64,000 nucleotides of DNA from Saccharothrix espanaensis DSM 44229 (GTDB lineage Bacteria > Actinomycetota > Actinomycetes > Mycobacteriales > Pseudonocardiaceae). The stretch is taken from the NCBI RefSeq assembly GCF_000328705.1, contig NC_019673.1:6076001-6140000 (forward strand), in the 5' to 3' direction. The position numbers were made by a program, and so were the translations under genes. This document shows positions 58,891 through 64,000 of the stretch, piece by piece. Position 1 is the first letter of the stretch; each line of letters begins with the position of its first letter. Under the pieces are notes generated by a model, which was given only the letters and a program-made list of their open reading frames with translations, ran no database searches and had not been told where the DNA came from.

Positions 58891-59316
58891 TCAGGCGGGG
58901 TGCGGCGACCCGGTCGACCAGATCAGGTGGAACGACAGCCTGCGCAGCCGCCACCCGTGCGCGGTGCGCGACGCGAGACCCTCGGCGCGGGTGCCGGTGG
59001 TGAACAGGGAGCCACCCGGGAGGACCTGGGTCGAGACCAGGTTGGCCCGCAGCCTCGCCCGGTCACCGTACAGGTCGACCGCGGCGGGCGAGTTCAGGTG
59101 CTGGGTCCGGGCGAACTTGGCCAACGCGGTCCGGTGGAAGGCGGCCAGGCCCGGGACGCCCTCGTGGCGTCCCACCGGGAACTCGACCACCGCGTCCTCG
59201 GTGAACAGCGACCGCGCCCACGCCTCGTCCAGCGAACCCGCGTCCAGGTCGAGCAGGTAGCGGTCGAGCAGCGCGCCCACGTCGGCACGGGACGGCAGGT
59301 CGGACTCGGCTGTCAT
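58891..59316 (-). CDS. SnoaL/NTF2-like protein
   Basis: 141 residues from the ATG at 59316. It has the NTF2-like fold in the SnoaL_4 style: LLDRYLLDLDAGSLDEAWARSLFTEDAVVEFPVGRHEGVPGLAAFH, then QHLNSPAAVDLYGDRARLRANLVSTQVLP and RTAHGWRLRRLSFHLIW. This is the second SnoaL-like gene of the cluster. Family members act as cyclases, dehydratases or hydroxylases. It heads a two-gene minus-strand operon with the aldo/keto reductase and diverges from the carboxylase-PKS genes. Confidence 0.88.
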   Translation of the reverse strand: MTAESDLPSRADVGALLDRYLLDLDAGSLDEAWARSLFTEDAVVEFPVGRHEGVPGLAAFHRTALAKFARTQHLNSPAAVDLYGDRARLRANLVSTQVLPGGSLFTTGTRAEGLASRTAHGWRLRRLSFHLIWSTGSPHPA

Positions 59317-59665
59317 GGCGCACTCCCCCACAGCGGTCGGATCGGACCAGCGTCCGAGCAGGACCCGGCCCGGGGCAACCCGATCGACCGGATTTGTGGA
59401 AGAACTGACACGAGATCGCGGTGATTTGGCGTATCGCGGTGGCGCCCGGCAGGGCAGCGGACACTTCTCTGACCTGCCTCGCACCTGCGCGCTGCGTCCG
59501 TGCGGCGACCTGCGAGAAACTGACGCAAGTCTGAAACCGGTCGTCTTGAACGGTTCCCGGCGGCGCGCACATGATGACAGGGCACCAGGCGACGGGATTC
59601 CGGCCGGTGCCGTTGTCGCAGAACTCCCACTCGTCGCAGTCCGCTGAACGAACCAGGAGACCACG
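59317..59665. other. Divergent promoter region of the minimal PKS operon
   Basis: 349 bases with no gene, between the SnoaL-like gene and the biotin carboxylase. CTGACA (59405-59410) with GCGTAT 18 bases later is a weak promoter candidate for the rightward operon. CGCGGTGA and CGCGGTGG form a short direct repeat nearby. AACCAGGAGA just before 59666 is the ribosome binding site. Confidence 0.4.
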
Positions 59666-61423
59666 TTGCGCAAGGTGCTGATCGCCAATCGCGGCGAGAT
59701 CGCCGTCCGGATCGCCCGCGCCTGCACCGACGCGGGCCTGCTCGGTGTCGCCGTCTACGCGGAACCCGACCGCGACGCGCCGCACGTCCGGGTCGCCGAC
59801 GAGGCCTACGCGCTGGACGGCGACGTGCCGGGCACGACCTACCTCGACGCGGCCAAGCTGCTCGACGTCGCCGTCCGCGCCGGCGCGGACGCCGTGCACC
59901 CCGGCTACGGCTTCCTGTCCGAGAGCGCCGAGTTCGCCGAGGCGGTACTCGCCGCCGGCCTGACCTGGATCGGCCCGCCACCGCACGCGATCCGCGCGCT
60001 GGGCGACAAGGTGACCGCGCGGCACATCGCCCGCCGGGTCGGCGCTCCCCTGGTCGCCGGGACGGCGCACCCGATCAGCGGCCCGGACGAGGCGGTCGCG
60101 TTCGCGCGGGAGCACGGGCTGCCGATCGCGATCAAGGCCGCGTTCGGCGGCGGTGGGCGCGGCCTCAAGGTGGTCCGCTCCCTCGCCGAGGTCGCCGACC
60201 TGTACCAGTCGGCCGTGCGCGAGGCGATCGCGGCGTTCGGGCGCGGCGAGTGCTTCGTGGAGCGCTACCTCGACCGGACCCGGCACGTGGAGACGCAGTG
60301 CCTGGCCGACAGCCACGGCGCCGTGGTCGTGGTGTCCACACGCGACTGCTCGTTGCAGCGCCGGCACCAGAAGCTGGTCGAGGAGGCGCCCGCGCCGTGG
60401 CTGTCCGCGGAGCAGGACGAGCGCATCCGCGCCGCGTCCAAGGCGATCCTCGCCGAAGCCGGCTACGTCGGGGCCGGCACCTGCGAGTTCCTGGTGGCCG
60501 AGGACGGGTCCATCTCCTTCCTGGAGGTCAACACCCGGTTGCAGGTCGAGCACCCGGTCACCGAGGAGGTCACCGGCATCGACCTGGTGGGCGAGCAGTT
60601 CCGGATCGCGGCGGGTGAACCGCTCGGCTACTCCGACCCGGTCGTCCGGGGCCACTCGATCGAGTTCCGGATCAACTGCGAGGACCCGGGCCGCGGCTTC
60701 CTGCCCGTGCCCGGCGCGGTGACCGGCTTCCGGCCGCCCTCCGGTCCCGGCGTCCGGCTGGACGCCGGTGTCGAAGCCGGCACGGTGATCGGCCCGGCGT
60801 GGGACTCGCTGATGGCCAAGCTCGTCGTCACCGGGGCCGACCGCGCCCAGGCGCTGCGCCGGGCGGCCCGCGCCCTGGCCGAGTTCGAAGTGGACGGCGT
60901 GCCGACGACGTTGCCGTTCCACCGCGCCGTCGTGACCGACCCGGCGTTCGCCGGCGAGCGATTCGCGGTGCACACCCGGTGGATCGAGACCGAGTTCGAC
61001 AACACCATCGCGCCCGCCCCGGACACCCGGGACGGGACGGCGGACGGGAGCGCCGAGGGCGCGGGCCGGGAGCGGATCGTCGTCGAGGTCGACGGCAAGC
61101 GGGTGGAGGTGTGCCTGCCGGCCGGGCCGGCGGCGTCCGCGCGCCCGACCGGCACCCGCCCGCGCGGCCCGCAACCCAGGCGGGGCAGGGACAAGCGCGC
61201 GGAGTCCGGCGACGCGGTCATCGCGCCGATGCAGGGAACGATCGTCAAGGTCGCGGTGCAGGACGGCCAGGAGGTGGCGCAAGGGGAGCTGCTCGTCGTC
61301 ATCGAGGCGATGAAGATGGAGCAGGCGCTCAAGGCCCACAAGTCCGGCGCGGTCCTCGGCCTCACCGCGCAGGTGGGCCAGAACGTGCGCGGCGGCACCG
61401 CGCTCTGCGAGATCAAGGGCTGA
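59666..61423 (+). CDS. Acyl-CoA carboxylase alpha subunit (biotin carboxylase + BCCP)
   Basis: 585 residues from a TTG (AGGAGA upstream). Biotin carboxylase fills residues 1-445: VLIANRGEIAVRIARAC, the ATP grasp loop KAAFGGGGRGLKVV, the catalytic segment EVNTRLQVEHPVTEEVTG, and RDCSLQRRHQKLVEEAP. A short Pro/Arg-rich linker leads to the biotinyl domain, with the biotin site EAMKMEQ near residue 550. It carboxylates biotin for acetyl- or propionyl-CoA carboxylation. Linked to a type II PKS it probably boosts malonyl-CoA. The matching carboxyltransferase subunit is not in the window. Confidence 0.94.
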   Translation: MRKVLIANRGEIAVRIARACTDAGLLGVAVYAEPDRDAPHVRVADEAYALDGDVPGTTYLDAAKLLDVAVRAGADAVHPGYGFLSESAEFAEAVLAAGLTWIGPPPHAIRALGDKVTARHIARRVGAPLVAGTAHPISGPDEAVAFAREHGLPIAIKAAFGGGGRGLKVVRSLAEVADLYQSAVREAIAAFGRGECFVERYLDRTRHVETQCLADSHGAVVVVSTRDCSLQRRHQKLVEEAPAPWLSAEQDERIRAASKAILAEAGYVGAGTCEFLVAEDGSISFLEVNTRLQVEHPVTEEVTGIDLVGEQFRIAAGEPLGYSDPVVRGHSIEFRINCEDPGRGFLPVPGAVTGFRPPSGPGVRLDAGVEAGTVIGPAWDSLMAKLVVTGADRAQALRRAARALAEFEVDGVPTTLPFHRAVVTDPAFAGERFAVHTRWIETEFDNTIAPAPDTRDGTADGSAEGAGRERIVVEVDGKRVEVCLPAGPAASARPTGTRPRGPQPRRGRDKRAESGDAVIAPMQGTIVKVAVQDGQEVAQGELLVVIEAMKMEQALKAHKSGAVLGLTAQVGQNVRGGTALCEIKG

Positions 61424-61455
61424 CGACAGCCGCTTTCCGGAGGGAAGGATCACCG

Positions 61456-61785
61456 ATGTTCAGCACGTTGATCGTCGCGCGGATGGACCCGGGTTCGAGC
61501 CCGGACGTCGCGGAGTTGTTCGCCCACTTCGACACCACGGAGATGCCGCACCTCATGGGCACCCGCCGCCGGCAGCTGTTCTCCTACCGGGGCCTGTACT
61601 TCCACCTCCAGGACTTCGAGACCGAGCACGGGCACGAGTCGATCGAGGCGGTCAGGACCGAGCCCCGGTTCGTCCGGATCAGCGACGAGCTCAAGCCGTT
61701 CATCGAGGCGTACGACCCCCGGACGTGGCGCTCGCCCGCGGACGCGATGGCGAGCCGCTTCTACCACTGGGAGGCGGCCGAATGA
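61456..61785 (+). CDS. TcmI-family polyketide cyclase
   Basis: 109 residues, GGAGGGAAGGAT upstream. It shows the TcmI signature across its length: FSTLIVARMDPGSSPDVAELFAHFDTTEMPHLMGTRRRQLFSYRGLYFHLQDFE, then RFVRISDELKPFIEAYDPRTWRSPADAMASRFYHWE. TcmI-type cyclases close later rings of tetracenomycin and pentangular polyketides. Its stop overlaps the KS-alpha start by four bases (ATGA), a usual type II arrangement. Confidence 0.95.
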   Translation: MFSTLIVARMDPGSSPDVAELFAHFDTTEMPHLMGTRRRQLFSYRGLYFHLQDFETEHGHESIEAVRTEPRFVRISDELKPFIEAYDPRTWRSPADAMASRFYHWEAAE

Positions 61786-63053
61786 GCGCGCGGCGGGTCG
61801 TCATCACCGGGATCGAGGTCCTCGCGCCGGGCGGTGTGGGCGTCAAGGACTTCTGGGCCCTGCTCAGCGAGGGCCGCACCGCCACCAGGCGGATCAGCTT
61901 CTTCGACCCCTCCCCGTTCCGGTCCCGGGTGGCGGCCGAGATCGACTTCGACCCGGCCGAGCACGGCCTGGGGGCGCAGGAGGTCCGCCGGATGGACCGG
62001 GCGGCCCAGTTCGCCGTCGTCGCCGCGCGCGGCGCGGTCGCCGACAGCGGACTCGCGCTCGACGCGCTCGACCCGCACCGGGTCGGCATCACGGTGGGCA
62101 GCGCGGTCGGCGCGACCATGGGCCTCGACCAGGAGTACCGGGTGGTCAGCGACAGCGGCCGGCTGCACCTGGTGGACCAGGAGTACGCGGTGCCGCACCT
62201 GCACAACTACCTGGTCCCCAGTTCCTTCGCCGCCGAGGTGGCGTGGGCGGTGGGCGCGCAGGGGCCGACCGCGGTGGTCTCCACCGGCTGCACGTCCGGG
62301 ATCGACTCGGTGGGCTACGCGGCGGACCTGATCCGGGAGAGCTCGGTCGACGTGGCGGTGGCGGGCTCGTCCGACGCGCCGATCTCGCCGATCACGGTGG
62401 CCTGCTTCGACGCGATCAAGGCCACCACGCCCCGGCACGACGACCCGGCCACCGCGTCACGGCCGTTCGACCTGTCGCGCAACGGTTTCGTGCTCGGCGA
62501 GGGCTGCGCGATGTTCGTCCTGGAGGAGCTGGAGCACGCCCGCCGGCGCGGCGCGCACGTCTACGCCGAGGTCGCGGGCTACGCCACCCGCAGCAACGCC
62601 TACCACATGACCGGGCTGCGGCCGGACGGGCTGGAGATGGCCGAAGCCATCCAGGTCGCGCTCGACGAGGCCCGGCTGGACGGCGACCGGATCGACTACG
62701 TCAACGCGCACGGCTCCGGCACCAAGCAGAACGACCGGCACGAGACGGCGGCGTTCAAGCGGAGCCTGGGCGCGCATGCCCACCGCGTGCCGATCAGCTC
62801 CATCAAGTCGATGGTCGGCCACTCGCTGGGCGCGATCGGCTCCATCGAGATCGCCGCGTCCGCGCTGGCCATGGAGTACAACGTGGTGCCGCCGACGGCG
62901 AACCTGCGCACCCGGGACCCCGAGTGCGACCTGGACTACATCCCGCTCATCGCCCGCGACCACACCACGGACGCGGTGCTCACCGTGGGCAGCGGTTTCG
63001 GCGGCTTCCAGAGCGCCATGGTGCTGGCGCGGCCCGACCGGGCGGGGGCATGA
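61782..63053 (+). CDS. Type II PKS ketosynthase alpha
   Basis: 423 residues. The nucleophile Cys170 lies in VVSTGCTSGIDS. The His residues are in VNAHGSGTKQND and SMVGHSLGAIGS, and the DAPISPITVACFDAIKATT segment is intact. It forms the heterodimer with the chain-length factor that extends malonyl units on the ACP. It overlaps the cyclase upstream and the CLF downstream (ATGA each), so the three are translated together. Confidence 0.97.
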   Translation: MSARRVVITGIEVLAPGGVGVKDFWALLSEGRTATRRISFFDPSPFRSRVAAEIDFDPAEHGLGAQEVRRMDRAAQFAVVAARGAVADSGLALDALDPHRVGITVGSAVGATMGLDQEYRVVSDSGRLHLVDQEYAVPHLHNYLVPSSFAAEVAWAVGAQGPTAVVSTGCTSGIDSVGYAADLIRESSVDVAVAGSSDAPISPITVACFDAIKATTPRHDDPATASRPFDLSRNGFVLGEGCAMFVLEELEHARRRGAHVYAEVAGYATRSNAYHMTGLRPDGLEMAEAIQVALDEARLDGDRIDYVNAHGSGTKQNDRHETAAFKRSLGAHAHRVPISSIKSMVGHSLGAIGSIEIAASALAMEYNVVPPTANLRTRDPECDLDYIPLIARDHTTDAVLTVGSGFGGFQSAMVLARPDRAGA

Positions 63054-64000
63054 GCGCCCCGGTGGTGGTGACCGGCATCGGCGTCGCCGCGCCCAACGGA
63101 CTGGGCACGGCGGAGTACTGGTCGGCCACCCGCGCCGGGCGCAGCGGCCTGGGCCGGGTCACCCGCTTCGACCCGTCCGGCTACCGGTCGAAGGTCGCGG
63201 GCGAGGTGCCCTGGTTCGTCGCCGAGGACCACCTGCCGAGCAGGCTGCTGCCGCAGACCGACCGGATGACCAGGCTGGCGCTGGCGGCGGCGGACTGGGC
63301 GCTGGCCGACGCCGGAGTCCGGCCGGCCGAACTGCCCGCGTTCGACATGGGCGTGATCACCGCCAGCTCGTCCGGCGGGTTCGAGTTCGGGCAGGGCGAG
63401 CTGCAAGCGTTGTGGGGCAAGGGGAACCAGCACGTCAGCGCCTACCAGTCGTTCGCGTGGTTCTACGCGGTCAACAGCGGTCAGATCTCCATCCGCAACG
63501 GCATGAAAGGCCCCAGCGGCGTGGTGGTGAGCGACCAGGCGGGCGGGCTCGACGCGATCGCCCAGGCGCGCCGGCAGATCCGCAAGGGCACTCCCCTGAT
63601 CGTCTCCGGCGCGGTCGACGCCACCCTGTGCCCGTGGGGCTGGGTGGCGCTGATGGCGTCCGGCGACCTGAGCACCGTCGAGGACCCGGCTCGCGCCTAC
63701 CTGCCGTTCGACCGCAGGGCCGCCGGGCACGTCCCCGGCGAAGGCGGGGCCATCCTCGTCCTGGAGGACGCCGAGGCGGCGGCGGCACGCGGCGCACGGG
63801 TGTACGGCGCGATCACCGGCTACGCGGCGACCTTCGACCCGCGTCCGGGCAGCGGCGGGGAACCCGCGCTGCGCAAGGCGATCGAGCTGGCGCTGGCCGA
63901 CGCGGGGACCGACCCCGGCGACGTGGACGCGGTGTTCGCCGACGCCGCGGGCGCGCCCGAACTCGACCGGGTCGAGGCCGAGGCGATCTGCGCGGTGTTC
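63050..64000 (+). CDS. Type II PKS chain-length factor (KS-beta), cut by the window edge
   Basis: The first 317 residues are present. The active-site Cys is replaced by Gln163 (VVSDQAGGLDA), the mark of a CLF that decarboxylates malonyl-ACP to prime the pair. The residues matching the act CLF gate (Phe109, Thr112, Phe116) are Phe111, Gly114 and Leu118, in GGFEFGQGEL. The smaller residues at two positions suggest a longer cavity than for a C16 octaketide. The end and the ACP gene lie beyond the window. Confidence 0.96.
   Translation, partial: MSAPVVVTGIGVAAPNGLGTAEYWSATRAGRSGLGRVTRFDPSGYRSKVAGEVPWFVAEDHLPSRLLPQTDRMTRLALAAADWALADAGVRPAELPAFDMGVITASSSGGFEFGQGELQALWGKGNQHVSAYQSFAWFYAVNSGQISIRNGMKGPSGVVVSDQAGGLDAIAQARRQIRKGTPLIVSGAVDATLCPWGWVALMASGDLSTVEDPARAYLPFDRRAAGHVPGEGGAILVLEDAEAAAARGARVYGAITGYAATFDPRPGSGGEPALRKAIELALADAGTDPGDVDAVFADAAGAPELDRVEAEAICAVF

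Noticed and set aside
61485..61515. GGGTTCGAGCCCG-like sequence resembling a tRNA T-arm
   Set aside because: It lies inside the TcmI-cyclase gene, and no acceptor or anticodon stems surround it. No tRNA was recognised anywhere in the window.

Overview
The window is very GC-rich DNA with frequent GTG/TTG starts, GGAGG-type ribosome binding sites, stop/start (ATGA/GTGA) overlaps and many secreted, lipoprotein and regulatory genes. This points to a filamentous actinomycete. The gene styles suggest the Pseudonocardiaceae (Saccharothrix, Actinosynnema or Lentzea-like), but that is inference.

Layout. 1-9.4 kb: a cut-off gene, a MarR regulator divergent from an FAD monooxygenase, a secreted lipocalin-like (AttH/CrtC) protein, a secreted TAP-type peptidase, a CPBP protease with a DesK/NarL two-component pair, and a DUF1963 protein. 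9.5-14.2 kb (minus): an exported DUF4331 / TPR / NicO-type metal transporter / lipoprotein operon. 14.8-17.2 kb: a small secreted protein and a decay zone (transposase remnant, chimeric NTF2-like gene, beheaded MarR gene). 17.2-24.7 kb: a STAND NTPase with a cyclase-like head, a stand-alone LuxR HTH protein, secreted proteins and an OmpR-type two-component system. The latter is divergent from a MacB-like efflux operon (24.8-28.2 kb). 29.0-30.2 kb: a small heat-shock protein and its presumed divergent repressor, with twin operators between them. 32.2-37.8 kb: a four-gene overlapping operon built on a membrane-anchored degenerate VirD4-like protein and a HerA-type ATPase. 38.3-39.4 kb: a class I terpene synthase.

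41.3-44.1 kb (minus): a compact lasso peptide locus, with precursor A, cyclase C and a fused RRE-protease B. The predicted core is GSSSSGNADANSQYYW, with a G1-D9 ring. No transporter is visible. A ROK regulator lies upstream.

48.2 kb to the end: the left part of a type II aromatic polyketide cluster. It holds P450, 3Fe-4S ferredoxin, a double-length class III aminotransferase whose first half has lost its PLP lysine, O-methyltransferase, tandem ABM oxygenase, SnoaL-like protein, ferredoxin reductase, XRE regulator and MFS exporter, aldo/keto reductase, second SnoaL-like protein, biotin carboxylase-BCCP, TcmI-like cyclase, KS-alpha and the start of KS-beta (CLF). The P450, ferredoxin and ferredoxin reductase could form a complete electron chain. 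The biotin carboxylase would raise malonyl-CoA supply. The minimal PKS continues beyond the right edge.

The strongest leads for new biology are the lasso peptide, the pseudo-enzyme/enzyme aminotransferase fusion in the polyketide cluster, and the VirD4-like/HerA operon.
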